From Hemileia vastatrix (taxonomy: Eukaryota; Basidiomycota; Pucciniomycetes; Pucciniales; Zaghouaniaceae): a DNA stretch of 64,000 nucleotides. The first letter of the stretch is position 1; every line of letters starts with the position of its first letter. The stretch lies in NCBI GenBank assembly GCA_030280995.1, contig JASXTE010000016.1:11228501-11292500 (forward strand). The letters are read 5' to 3'. This document shows, in pieces, positions 44,746-56,085 of this stretch. A program made the translations under genes and the position numbers. Below the pieces are notes generated by a model. That model was not told the DNA's origin. It was given only the letters and a program-made list of their open reading frames with translations, and ran no database searches.

Positions 44746-45483
44746 TGAAGGTCTCAAATCCTTTTATTTAATATAAGTTATTTGTTAGTTAAATAATAAA
44801 CACCCCGTTGAAGCAAACGTATTCAATCACCTTTTATTTAATATAAGTTATTTGTTAGTTAAATAATAAACACCCCGTTGAAGCAAACGTATTCAATCAC
44901 CTGTCCCCAGTGATTGATGCGCAACACGGGATAGTAACAAATATCGATAATAAATAAAAGAATAAAGAGAAATAATGCGAAGCGATCAATCAGCTTTTGG
45001 TAATGGAAAAGTATAAGATTGGATTGCAGAATGTTGAGAAATATTCATAATAATAATCATACAAACCTTTTATTTAATATAAGTTATTTGTTAGTTAAAT
45101 AATAAACACCCCGTTGAAGCAAACGTATTCAATCACCTGACAGGTATACTAATGTTAGTACCAGTTAAACACAGTAGTAATGTAATACATGTACCTGTCC
45201 CCAGTGATTGATGCGCAACACGGGATAGTAACAAATATCGATAATAAATAAAAGAATAAAGAGAAATAATGCAAAGCGATCAATCAGCTTTTGGTAATGG
45301 AAAAGTATAAGATTGGATAAGGATACAAGAAAGGTATCATCTACTATATATAATCTTATATTATCAACATTCACCCTGATTGACTGATCACATCTTAAGT
45401 CAATAAACCATATACACTGATCAATGTGTTAAGCACGTATAGAATACCAAGGAACATGTTGTCCTAACTACCTGTCTCCTTCA
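44746..45483 (-). repeat. 3' LTR of copia element 2, internally duplicated
   Basis: 738 bp against 434 bp for its partner. A 70-bp unit (CTTTTATTTAATATAAG... to ...TATTCAATCAC) occurs three times (from about 44759, 44830 and 45066), and the block from CTGTCCCCAGTG to AAGATTGGAT occurs twice (44900-45024 and 45195-45318). The additional block is linked by sequence absent from the 5' LTR (about 45024-45065 and 45138-45194). Confidence 0.88.
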
Positions 45484-48400
45484 ATACCCCCCCTGCTTCA
45501 GACATGATTAGATTCAAGCGTTTTTTGTCATTATCATAGCGAATTCGAGGTTGTTGTTTAGTGAACATATCGGCTAGCATATCCACAGTGGAACAATAAA
45601 CTATTCGTATCTCATTGCGTTTAACTTTTTGACGTAACCAGTGATAGCGAACATCAATATGCTTTGAGCGTTCATTGATTTGAGCCTCTTTGGACAAAAA
45701 TATGGCGCCACTATTGTCACAAAAAAGATCAGGTTCATTGATGCGACTAAGAATCTGGGGCGTAACCATATCAATGTTAAGAGAGAAGAAAAGCTTTGTG
45801 ATCCAGACAAGTGTTTTCGCACATTCACACATTGAAATGTATTCAGCTTCAGTGACTGAGAGCGTAACCACTTTCTGTCTCCTACTACGCCACGATATAG
45901 GACTATCATTGAGTAAGATCACATAACCAGTTATTGAGCATCTGGTCAACTTGCAATTAGCGTAGTCTGCATCACTGTATGATCTAAAGACAACATCAAC
46001 CATATTTCGCTGATATCTGATCCCAATTGCTTGATTAGTAACTACATACTGTAAAAGTTTTAAGGCCAACTTCCAGTGATAGGGAGAATGATTAGAATTA
46101 TACTTAGAAAGAGCATTGAGAGCTTGACTAATATCTGGTCTAGTTGAAACAGCCAGGTAATTTAGCGAGCCAATGAGTTCTTGATAAGGATCATCTTTGC
46201 CTGCTTCAGTTTCTTCAGGTGAGGGATCAAGAAGTTGACATCCGACAGGAAGTGGTGTGGATAGCTTTGTACAAGTGTTCAAACCAAATCTTTTTGCTAA
46301 CTCATCAACATACGCTGTTTGTGATAAAGTAATACAATCATCCAAATATGAAATCTTGATTCCAAGATGATAAGTGGGATTTTCAACCCATTTAACCTTG
46401 AAATGCACCTGCAAATCAGAATGAAATTTTTTTACAGTTTTTTCACAATTGGAAAATACCAGGCCATCATCTACATGAAGATGAACAAAAAGAAACGCTT
46501 CAGAAGTTTGAAAAATAAACAGAGACTTGTCTCCTTCAGCTTCAGTGAAGTTTAATTGTTTCATGACTTCAACAAACTTCTCTCTCCACTGACGAGGTGC
46601 CTGTCGAGTGCCATAGAGTGATTTTCTTAATTTCCAAACCTTGTGCTTGCCCCCTATCTCATATCCTTTTACTTGAGTCACATAAACATTATCCCTCATA
46701 ATACCATGAAGAAATGCAGTTGATATGTCAAACTGAGAGATAGACCAATTTCGGGCAGCCGCAAGAGACATTAGGAGCCTGAATGTTTCAGTACGACCAA
46801 CAGAGGCATAAGTTTCACCGTAGTCAACACCCTCCTTCTGAAGATTCCCCAAAGCTACCCATTGTGCTTTGAATCTGATTACTCTTCCCAATTCATCTTT
46901 CTTTTTTGTCAGAACCCAAGTTCCCCCAATAACTTTCATATCCTTTGTTTTATTAACAAGCTCACCTACTTGATGTTCACATAAAGATTCATATTCTCTA
47001 TCCATAGCTTCCCGCCACAATTCAGCATCAGGGCTATTTAGAGCTTGTTTATACGTTGGACTATCTGGTGAATAGGTAGCAAGATGACCATAGTAAGTAG
47101 GTGGTTGTCGTTGTCTGATAGGTCTACCATGATATGAGATATCTTCTGTTGTTGATATGTCATCCTCTTCAGAATTACCCGATTCAGGTATGAGAGAAAC
47201 CTCATTCAAAGGCGGCTCAGGAGTTTGACGTTTATAAGTGAGTCTTAGTCGTTGTCCCTTATTATGTCCCTCTTTCACCACTTCATCATCTGATGCCTCC
47301 AAAACATCACCAGGGACAGTGGTACGAGTTGGAACACCAGAAGATGTTATAGGTAAGAGGGATGTTTGTAAGGGTTCTTCAGGTAGAGTCGAAGACGACG
47401 TGATGCTTGTAGCGGTAAGGGGTAAATGAACATAGTCAGGCACTTTGAAAGAGAAACATTTTTCATTAAAATAATTTTCTGATTCAATGATTTTAACATT
47501 GCCGGAGATAATAATTTTTCTTGTTGATTTGTCAAAGAGGCGGTAACTTTTAGAATTAGGCTCATAACCAACAATTGCGCATTCAGATCCTCGTGATTGA
47601 AATTTAAACATTCGATCCTCTTTTGCATTATGACGTATAGCCAGTGAACCAAACCTTTTAAGAAACAAATAGTCCGTCAAATAATTTCCCTCACAAGGAA
47701 GAAAACTATTAAGGACTTCTTGAGGTGTTTTAGATTTGAGTTTAGAGTGTGGGAGTAGATTTAATAGAAAAACACAGCTCATAACACACTCTCCCCAGAG
47801 TTTAGCCGGACATTCAGAGTCAACCATTACAGTGCACACTTTGTCTATGAGTGTTTTGTTAAACCGTTTGGCTACTGAGTTATGTTGTGGTGTCCTCGCT
47901 GGTGCTTGCTCACGAGTAATTCCGCATTTATTTAAATGATCAATGAATTTACCAGAACCATACTCTCCTCCCCTATCACACTTCAAGTATTTAATCTTTC
48001 GTTCCAGTTTGTTTTCAACATCTGCCTGATATGCAAGAAATTTAGAAAAAACTTCAGACTTGCATTTCATAAGATAAACTGATGAATATCGTGAACAATC
48101 ATCTACAAATGTTACAATGTACTTATAACCACTAATAGATGGTGGATCAATAGGCCCTATAACATCTGAATGAACACGGAACAAAGGAGCAGTGGCTATC
48201 GGAAATGTTGACAAAAAGGGCAGTTTAACCATTTTCCCCTTTAAACATGTGACACAGACATAATCTTCATCAACAAAATTCAGACCCTTATCTAAGAGAA
48301 ACTTTCTGGTCGATTTTACATTAAGATGCCCTAAACGTTGATGCCATTGATAGAGAGTCAGACCCCTTGCGCAAGATAAGAGAGCGTGATTGCTGACATA

Positions 48401-49756
48401 CCACAAGTTCTGCTTCTGTCCTTTATGATTTAGTTTAGCAATGAGTTGACCATTTTTGTCCAGAACCTTAGTCTCTGTTGGATTAAACACAATGCTATAA
48501 CCCAAACGATTTAACTTGTTGACTGAAATCAAGTTCGCGAAAATACCATTTACAACTAGCACATTTTGTAAAGTAAGCTGTTGATTTATGACTAGGTCGC
48601 CAGAATAATCAGCCGTTAAAACTTCAGTTCCTGCAGTGTCGATTTTAGCTGGAGGCACAAGTGATTTAACATTTGAGAGAATCCTTTTCTCCTTCACCAT
48701 ATGAGAGGTTGCGCCGGAATCAAGAACAAAGCAGGTGTCGAAGTTATTCGTTCCGGCAAGATAGGCAGATTCTTCATGCTCATGATCGACAACTAAAGAT
48801 GCTGACTCAGTAATCTCTTCGGCAGGTTTAGCTTTTTCATTCTTCGAATGTGATGAGACTTTAAGTTTCTTTAACTCTTCTCGTAATTGTGTAATACAAT
48901 TCTCATCATTATGACCGACATGACCTAGCTTGCACTTTAGATTCTTCCTATCCTTTTTATCAGGAGAATTGGAACGTTGAACGGTCTTTTTCTTCTTTGA
49001 CTGGGCCTTCAGGGCATTAGCATTTTCGCTTGAGCTATCATCTCGAATTCTGCGATTTGCTTCAGATTTAAGACTGTCATAAACTTGTTCCAACGTGAGA
49101 TTCTTAAAGTTTTGAAAAAGGTTCTGAGTTATTCCCAACATCGTCTCATGTTGAACACTTTTGATGAGAATCATTGCAACAATTTTTGTAGGAATAGTCA
49201 GTTCCGGATCACTCGATGCACTATTGACCAACAGATTTTCTATTTCTTCAAATTTACCCAAATGTTCCCTTAGAGAAGAAGAACCATCCCACTTCAGGTA
49301 CACAAGTTGATCCAAAAGATCGGAAACAGTAGAAGCATTCCCTTCGCCGTAATCCGTAAGAATTTTTTGATAAGCCAAATAAGTAGATTTGGCTTTAGAA
49401 ATTAACAAAGAATCTCGTGACCCAACAGCATTGATTAAGATAAGTCGGGACTTGGCCTCGCCTTTTTGCCAGTCGTTAGGATCAGCGTCATTCGGTTTGG
49501 TAGCACAGGTAATGTGATGAGTTAAATCATTAGAGTCAAAATAAAACTCTATCATAGATTTCCAAAGAGAAACATTTCCCGAGGTGAGTACTGGTACCCT
49601 TAGGAGTTTATCATTTGACTGATCAGACATCGTCGAAAAGATATAGGGGCATGAAGGATTTGGAGCAGTATTAGTTTCAGCAGCTTGCCGAAAAGTTGAA
49701 GTTGATGAGTTAGTATCAGATGCAGATGTAGATGTATCGTCGCTCGGTGAACTCAT
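45464..49756 (-). CDS. gag-pol: Copia Gag-Pol polyprotein (1430 aa), integrase lacks catalytic Glu
   Basis: One uninterrupted frame from ATG 49756; the stop lies just inside the 3' LTR. Approximate residues: Gag helical domain 45-260; degenerate zinc knuckle near 275 (C..GH....C with one Cys missing); protease DSGAT at 346; GAG-pre-integrase (WHQRLGH, CVTC) 470-530; integrase core with D (HSDVIGP) and D (DDCSRYSS/DRGGEY); reverse transcriptase 960-1190 with HVDD for the usual YVDD; RNase H 1270-1400 (DADYA, TEAEY). In the integrase motif TPQHNSVAKRFNKTL the residue aligned with the invariant catalytic Glu of copia (AER/SER) is Lys (codon AAA, 47867-47869, residue 630), a one-base change from GAA. 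Expected to abolish strand transfer. It retains copia order: integrase before RT. Confidence 0.92.
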   Translation of the reverse strand: MSSPSDDTSTSASDTNSSTSTFRQAAETNTAPNPSCPYIFSTMSDQSNDKLLRVPVLTSGNVSLWKSMIEFYFDSNDLTHHITCATKPNDADPNDWQKGEAKSRLILINAVGSRDSLLISKAKSTYLAYQKILTDYGEGNASTVSDLLDQLVYLKWDGSSSLREHLGKFEEIENLLVNSASSDPELTIPTKIVAMILIKSVQHETMLGITQNLFQNFKNLTLEQVYDSLKSEANRRIRDDSSSENANALKAQSKKKKTVQRSNSPDKKDRKNLKCKLGHVGHNDENCITQLREELKKLKVSSHSKNEKAKPAEEITESASLVVDHEHEESAYLAGTNNFDTCFVLDSGATSHMVKEKRILSNVKSLVPPAKIDTAGTEVLTADYSGDLVINQQLTLQNVLVVNGIFANLISVNKLNRLGYSIVFNPTETKVLDKNGQLIAKLNHKGQKQNLWYVSNHALLSCARGLTLYQWHQRLGHLNVKSTRKFLLDKGLNFVDEDYVCVTCLKGKMVKLPFLSTFPIATAPLFRVHSDVIGPIDPPSISGYKYIVTFVDDCSRYSSVYLMKCKSEVFSKFLAYQADVENKLERKIKYLKCDRGGEYGSGKFIDHLNKCGITREQAPARTPQHNSVAKRFNKTLIDKVCTVMVDSECPAKLWGECVMSCVFLLNLLPHSKLKSKTPQEVLNSFLPCEGNYLTDYLFLKRFGSLAIRHNAKEDRMFKFQSRGSECAIVGYEPNSKSYRLFDKSTRKIIISGNVKIIESENYFNEKCFSFKVPDYVHLPLTATSITSSSTLPEEPLQTSLLPITSSGVPTRTTVPGDVLEASDDEVVKEGHNKGQRLRLTYKRQTPEPPLNEVSLIPESGNSEEDDISTTEDISYHGRPIRQRQPPTYYGHLATYSPDSPTYKQALNSPDAELWREAMDREYESLCEHQVGELVNKTKDMKVIGGTWVLTKKKDELGRVIRFKAQWVALGNLQKEGVDYGETYASVGRTETFRLLMSLAAARNWSISQFDISTAFLHGIMRDNVYVTQVKGYEIGGKHKVWKLRKSLYGTRQAPRQWREKFVEVMKQLNFTEAEGDKSLFIFQTSEAFLFVHLHVDDGLVFSNCEKTVKKFHSDLQVHFKVKWVENPTYHLGIKISYLDDCITLSQTAYVDELAKRFGLNTCTKLSTPLPVGCQLLDPSPEETEAGKDDPYQELIGSLNYLAVSTRPDISQALNALSKYNSNHSPYHWKLALKLLQYVVTNQAIGIRYQRNMVDVVFRSYSDADYANCKLTRCSITGYVILLNDSPISWRSRRQKVVTLSVTEAEYISMCECAKTLVWITKLFFSLNIDMVTPQILSRINEPDLFCDNSGAIFLSKEAQINERSKHIDVRYHWLRQKVKRNEIRIVYCSTVDMLADMFTKQQPRIRYDNDKKRLNLIMSEAGGVLKETGS

Positions 49757-49792
49757 AAAGAGACTTCAGACTTTTAATCTATTGAAGGTCTC

Positions 49793-50226
49793 AAATCCTT
49801 TTATTTAATATAAGTTATTTGTTAGTTAAATAATAAACACCCCGTTGAAGCAAACGTATTCAATCACCTTTTATTTAATATAAGTTATTTGTTAGTTAAA
49901 TAATAAACACCCCGTTGAAGCAAACGTATTCAATCACCTGTCCCCAGTGATTGATGCGCAACACGGGATAGTAACAAATATCGATAATAAATAAAAGAAT
50001 AAAGAGAAATAATGCGAAGCGATCAATCAGCTTTTGGTAATGGAAAAGTATAAGATTGGATAAGGATACAAGAAAGGTATCATCTACTATATATAATCTT
50101 ATATTATCAACATTCACCCTGATTGACTGATCACATCTTAAGTCAATAAACCATATACACTGATCAATGTGTTAAGCACGTATAGAATACCAAGGAACAT
50201 GTTGTCCTAACTACCTGTCTCCTTCA
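49793..50226 (-). repeat. 5' LTR of copia element 2
   Basis: 434 bp, TGAAGG...CCTTCA. Contains two tandem copies of the 70-bp unit (from about 49796). Presumed promoter of element 2; TATATATAATC near 50088-50098 is a candidate TATA region on either strand. Confidence 0.88.
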
Positions 50227-53209
50227 ATAAAAATCAGTTTATTTATTTATTTTGATCACATTTCTTTATTTCCATGGAGAATATGCTATAAATTCCTTAA
50301 AAGATGAAAGAAACAAAATTTAATCAAAAGAATGAAAAAGTTAGAATTTTAGATCCATCGAGACTACAGCCAGTAAATCATGGTTTTTTCATCTTCTTTT
50401 TTTTGTAAAGTCTCACTTAATGAAGGAACATAAAGAATAGAAAGGCATAAGATCATAGGGTGTATAGGTGCGTAGGATAGTGGAATGACTATGACCAAGG
50501 GACAGAAAAATTAAAAGAAGTGACAGTGTGGTAGCTATGTGAAAAGAATGAGATTATTAGTATATCTATTGATTTCAATTAGGAAGGACGCTACTTGGGA
50601 AAAAACGGGTGAGGAGGAGAGTAAAGTAGAGGCACCCCAGGGAATGACATCTTTTGAAGCGGCAGTTTTGATAACATGTTCGGGAGTATTTCTGGAAGAA
50701 TCGTCCCAAAGGACGTACAATAATGAGTGAATTTCTTTGAGCCTAAAGAGCTAATCTCTCTTATGGTAGTGCCCGAGCGACACTGCGCGATGGTAGTGGC
50801 CAGGGCGCATGGAGAAGAGGGGGGGGGGGGGTCGTTCAAAAAAGATGAAGGGAGTGTGTTTTCATCTCAGCCATTTCAGCGCTTTGGGATCAGAGCGGAA
50901 CAGGAGGAGAAAGTGAGAATAAGTTTTAAAAGAGAATTTAAGCGTGGACACCGAAGATGAAGGAGAAACAAAATTGAGGAGTGGGACTGCGAGAGCAGAG
51001 TGGCAGGGTAAGATCCGCATGCCAGACTATCTACTAATTGGTCGTCCTGGATTCTTGAGTGAGCGGATGACGCTACTATAAAAAGCGTCGTATAAGCTTT
51101 CAATGGGGCGGTCAATCTTTTATTAGGTGTGTGCGCGCCGATGCGATTGGGGGGGGGGGGGGAGTGGCGTAGTAATGTTAGAAATCTTCCATTACACAAT
51201 GGCTTTTTTTCTTCAGCAAACCAGCCATGAGTATTCATTCAGATATGGCATATCTTGCACTAAAAATTCTTTTTTACAAGATAATTAAACTTGAGTGTGT
51301 AGTGGGGATTTTGTAGCAAGAAATACATTTTAACGAATGGCGGATTACTAGCTTTGATATCCCCTATCATGTTTAGCGATATTCCACTTTTTAAGGAACC
51401 TGAACTTATTTAAGCGAAAGTGGACAAGATAATGCTTAAAGTTTTGAGATCAAAACCTTGTGGGTCAGCGGCTTGAATCGGGAAAAAAGTATTTTCGTTC
51501 TTGGCAGGATTAAATAACGGAGCTGAATTGCTAAAAAAAATTACCATACAAACTGCTAATTGTTCATTGACTTCGAAAAGTATGAAAGATATATAAGTAT
51601 ATTAAGATAGATTATAAACTAATGGGAGAAAGAAAAGGGACGATACAAACAAATTGGCACTTTCTTGCCGTAGATTGAATACAAGGAAATGTTAAAGAGT
51701 GTAGGTAAAGAAACTCGAACTCCACCCATATATGCAATAGGGGGTACCAAGGTTAGGAATCTTCAATTAATGAAAAGCTATTTTTTACCACAAAAACAAA
51801 ACTACAGACTCAGCTTCAACTATTAGTAAAAAGGGGTTTTTGGTGTGACACATGCCATATATGAAAGAATAATCATGGCATATTTGGTGGAGAAAAAGGG
51901 GATTTTGAAATGACTGATTTCTAACTTTGATGCCCCCTAATGTTTGGAGGAGCGCGCTAAATGGGTAACACGGTTGCCGAGGAGAATAGAAAGAAATTAT
52001 AGTTGGAAATCTACGAAAAAATAAATAAAAATAAATAAATAAAAAAAAAGAAAAAAGAAAAAAGAAAAAAGAAAAAAGAAAAAAGAAAAAAGAAAAAAGA
52101 AAAAAGAAAAAAGAAAAAAGGGAAGTCCAACTGCTTCAAGCTTTCATGGTGTTAGCGCTCGTCCCCAACGTAGTCATAGTTTCACTCTTAGCTTAAGCCA
52201 AACCAACAATGGGGCAAACGGACTGATAAATAGATAGAGTATGTAGACTGATGTACAATCTTGTTACTTGAAAGCGTAAGGTGTCATAATTCCTACTGTC
52301 ATCTATATAGCGCAAGTGTTCAATGGTACACTTTCCTCACTTCATGTAGGTTGCGGAGAGGTATGATTGAAATATATTGACCAATTTCTGAGAGTTTAAA
52401 TCTACATAACTCTAGGCGAAAAAGAATATACTGACGCTCTCTCAAGTGTCTAGGGGAGATAAGAAACAAAACCAACAAATGATTGCTTTACGGACATGAC
52501 TACTGAAAGGATTGAAATTTAAATGTCACAAAAACAAAAAGGAAATCCTGCTCCTTAGATATATGCCTTGACTTGCAATGGTTGAGGAAAGCTCTAACTT
52601 GAAGCGGATGAGGTTTGAAATATTCTGAAAGCTATGAAGACATTTATCTTCCAAAAGTAATTACCTACAAACCCACGGAGTTGAGAAAATAAAGCATGTC
52701 TGCGCGAGTGGGTCCTAGGTGAGAATTCGTCATCTTTCTGGACTGGACTCATTACTACTATTGAAGATGAAAATAGACCTCTATTAGTGGCTCTAGTCAA
52801 GAATGAGGTTTGAAAATATATCTACATACGATAGATAAGATACATTAAGTCAATATCTAATGCCATCCGCTATTAAATTAAGTTGAGAATACTCCAGACA
52901 ATCAAAAATATCATAATGCAGGGATACAGAAATCAGTGATCGATCAATGGATTTTATTATTTGGCGGCTTTATTTTTTATTTTTTAATTTTTAATTTTTT
53001 CAATTTCATTCTTTCACCGTTGCTTCCTCTTGTCAATTGAGCTCTGTTTGCCTTTATTTTGATTTGATCACCATCTGGTTAAAGTTAATTATAATTTTAT
53101 TTTTATCTTTGCCTTCTTTCTTTCGGTTTCGGTTTTTTTATTTTTCATCCTTCCTTTTCTTTTTCTTACCCCTTCATTTAGATACTATCCTTCACTTTAT
53201 CTTCTCCTG
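50227..53209. other. Unassigned region upstream of the host gene
   Basis: Mixed-complexity DNA without transposon similarity that I can see. Poly-G runs near 50820 and 51150. Several ORFs of 60-120 codons on both strands (for example 50876-51238 minus) lack domains and overlap each other. The pyrimidine-rich stretch 52970-53205, just before the host ATG, is typical of fungal promoters. Confidence 0.5.
52050..52121 (+). repeat. (GAAAAAA)n microsatellite
   Basis: About ten tandem copies of a 7-base unit, GAAAAAA, following an A-rich lead (AATAAATAAATAAA). Confidence 0.85.
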
Positions 53210-54740
53210 ATGACTTCACACTCTCTTCGTCCTACTCTTGCCTATCCTGATTTGCCTCCTATTTCTATTCCCCCTTCGCCCTCACCAAACCTCATTCTTC
53301 TGCCTCCCACTCCCATCAACCCCCCCTCTTCTTCTCGTCGCTCTTCTCCTCTTCACCACCCATTACGCACTCCATCCAATCTTTCTCTTAGTAGCTCTAT
53401 TGATGACAGTGAAGATCACGTTCCCCTTTCTTCATTAGCCTCAAGTGGCTTCAGGCGAAATCATCCACTTATCTCTCATTCTTTACCTCATCCTCCTGAT
53501 ACTCCCTCTGTTGCCAGCTCAAGAAACATTGGTTCTATTGGAAGTTTGGCTTCTTTCTCTTCAGCCTCCTCATTTTCTTCTTCATCCTCTCTCTCTGCCC
53601 CCCGCACTCTTCCCCCTTCCTCCAGATATTCTCTTCAAAAGCCTGGTATTACCCGGACCATCCGTCCGGCTTTATCCTCTCCAGCCTTGAGACAACCTCA
53701 AGCTACTAGCCAGTCTGTTTTGTCATCGGTGCAGTCTCAACGCACACGCTCGTCATCGACATCGACCTCTCATGCTACAGTAGTGCCTGCTCATGATTTC
53801 CGATCTGATGATCTGCCCTCCACTTACTTATCGTATTATTGCGCAAACACAAAGGGGACAAGTCCGCCTCCCCTTTCCACTCACTATAATGGTAGGCCTT
53901 CCCAATTTCTTCTTCCTTTGTTAATATTTTGGTGCCCCAATATGTAAATATTATTTATGAATCATTTCTTGATTAGGATATCATTCTAAAGCTCCTGGAG
54001 CAATTAATCTCCCTAAAGAACATAATTTTAAAGGTTCAAGTATCTGTTCTCAGCCGCCTTCAGGATCCTCACATCATTCGCCAACTCAACATTCCACCCA
54101 TCCTAAACTCGTATCCAAATCTTCTAAGCTGTTCCATTTTAATGAGGAAGAGTCAAGCTCTCAGAAAGTCTTTGAAAGAATGAAAGCACGACATAAAGCT
54201 GACATAGCTATCTCGCAAGAACAATGCTATCATTCTGATTTTTTTTTTCCTCAAAGCAATTACCACCACTCCAATACCAACAAAAGTAGCCCAAAATTTG
54301 ATTGGCCACTAATGTCTCCAAAGAATGGATTGTCTCCGCCAGCCGGACTCAGTGAGGATCTTTACTGTTGCTTGAATCATCAGCAAAAAATGGAACTTCA
54401 TCAAAGAAGTCAAATGATGATGCAGGTTGGCCCATTTTTTATGAAATTTCCTAGCCCATCTCATGAAAATTTTTTGGCCTTGATAGGTCTTTTTTTTGAA
54501 TTCTTAGCTGTGCTGTTGCAATTACTCATCTGGTTTTCTTCATTTTTGTATCAGGCTATGATGAATCAACTCCAAGCGGCTGTTCATATGCATGCCGTCA
54601 CTATGATTACACAAAATCAAAATGCAGCTTTTCAATCTTCACTTAGCAAAGTGACACCATCTTCTCATCAGCAAAGTCATCCAAAATGCGAGAAAAAATC
54701 ACCTGCGTCATCTCATAACTTTATGTTTCGCGCAAGTTGA
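53210..54740 (+). CDS. Ser/Pro-rich host protein, three exons, function unknown
   Basis: Exons 53210-53891, 53977-54425 and 54555-54740 join to 438 codons plus stop. Intron 1 (85 nt, GTAGGC...GATTAG) interrupts a codon after its first base, and the join GG|GA keeps a continuous frame from MTSHSLRP through GYHSKAPGAINLP to FERMKARHK. Intron 2 (129 nt, GTTGGC...ATCAG) is at a codon boundary and restores the run MMMQ|AMMNQLQAAVHMHAV. Residues 1-230 are very rich in Ser and Pro, with LSSS and PPS runs; the C-terminal third has a Met/Gln/His-rich helix. No enzymatic domain, membrane segment (once intron 2 is removed) or signal peptide. Its base composition is far less AT-biased than the transposons. 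I do not recognise the family; a disordered regulatory or scaffold protein is a guess. Confidence 0.65.
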
Positions 54741-55805
54741 GGAAATAGAAAGAATCTAGAACTGAGAACCAACTGTCAACTTGGAAATGTTGAACCAAGT
54801 TTTTAGTGTCAGGCGATAGCGCCATCCTTTGTCAGAGAGCGAAGATCCCCAGAATACTTAGATAACAAGTCTTACATCCATGTATATGTATTTTCATGTC
54901 ATTATAATCCCATTAATTGTATCCACTGTCATTCTTTCAAGTTTTTAATCTGCATAAATTCCTCAAGACAATAATGTATTTACCTGTTCAATGATTATCT
55001 TTAACTTCATCGCTCCTTTTCGATCTTATCACTTTACCTATTTAAGTATAGTAAAATTCAATTCCAAGTATCAGTTTTCTCCATTTAGTTCGATGAGGAG
55101 TATATGACGTTCACCAGCTGAGAAATATTGTTTCACCTCAGTAAAACATGTCCGTGTTGATTAAGAGGCATTTCTCCAAGTAAGACGATATTATATTCCG
55201 GGGGACAATCATATTATACTCTGTATATGTTTATTTAACAGAAAAAAAGGCTGAGCAAAATACACTTATTCTTATTATCAATTTATATATTTTTTCAAAA
55301 AAAATCGCAAAGTCCTAGGTTAACCATTCGTTTATGAAAAGAGGTCGTAATAGTGTGGGGGGAGTATTGCAACAGATGAAAAACGCTGGAAATAAAATGA
55401 TGGATATTGATGGTTTGTATCATAAGGGCCTGGCATAAATCATCATTTCATTTGACTTCCGAAAAACAACATAAACAAGGTAATGTACCCATAGTCATTT
55501 TATATCTAGTTATGACATTTTTTTAGGTTTCACTTTTACATTTGTAGTTAGCTAAGATGGCAACGTTGCCTTCGGTACATACATACACACATACGTGGAA
55601 TTTCGCCGTTACCTGGCTTCATCTTTACTGGCATATTAGAACAACAAAAAACATGTTTGTCTACGTGTCATCATTTTAGGTTGCAATACCATCAAAGCGA
55701 TATTTTTAATATTTTTATATTACCGTTCGTATTACTTTTATTTAGTTCGAATTGATTTTAGGAAAGGTGACTGAAGCAATGAATCAACTAATATCAATAA
55801 ACAAG

Positions 55806-55849
<44 letters not shown>

Positions 55850-56085
55850 GAATTTACCTGGGAAATCCTGAAGCGGGAATTCAGAGAGAAACTGGCGTGT
55901 AAGTTTGCTCGCATGTCCCGACTAAAAGATAGTGGGTCGTTAGTTTTTTTGAATACAGACACAGACACTACGAGTCATTTTTGTTTCGCCATGAGGCGCA
56001 ACAATTGCGTAACAGTGGTGCAACAGTTACGAAAAAAATTGTTTTTCGCACATAAGAGCCACCTAAGACCTTTAAGTGCTAAAAC
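54741..56085. other. Unassigned region 3' of the host gene
   Basis: Probable 3' UTR after 54740. A poly(A) run of about 35 bases lies at 55806-55841 on the plus strand. Small ORFs (55913-56116, a 39-codon frame starting near 55557) have nothing recognisable. Confidence 0.5.

Larger units (their letters stand above)
44746..50226 (-). mobile_element. Ty1/copia element 2 (young, integrase mutated)
   Basis: 5' LTR 49793-50226, coding frame 49756-45464, polypurine tract (minus GCAGGGGGG, about 45487-45496) and 3' LTR 44746-45483. LTR ends TGAAGG...CCTTCA. Shared LTR segments look almost identical by eye, so insertion is recent. The flanks (ATTAT left, ATAAA right) do not match, so no target duplication is evident. 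Confidence 0.9.

Noticed and set aside
44759..45135. Three regularly repeated 70-bp units reminiscent of a repeat array
   Set aside because: They are tandem units inside an LTR, with no spacers of constant size and a clear retrotransposon context.
44741..50231. Target duplication for copia element 2
   Set aside because: The flanks ATTAT and ATAAA agree at only three positions; shifting the LTR boundary by one or two bases did not help.
50876..51238. 120-codon ORF on the minus strand, low AT content
   Set aside because: No domain, no homologous motif, spans a poly-G run, and overlaps other equally plausible frames.
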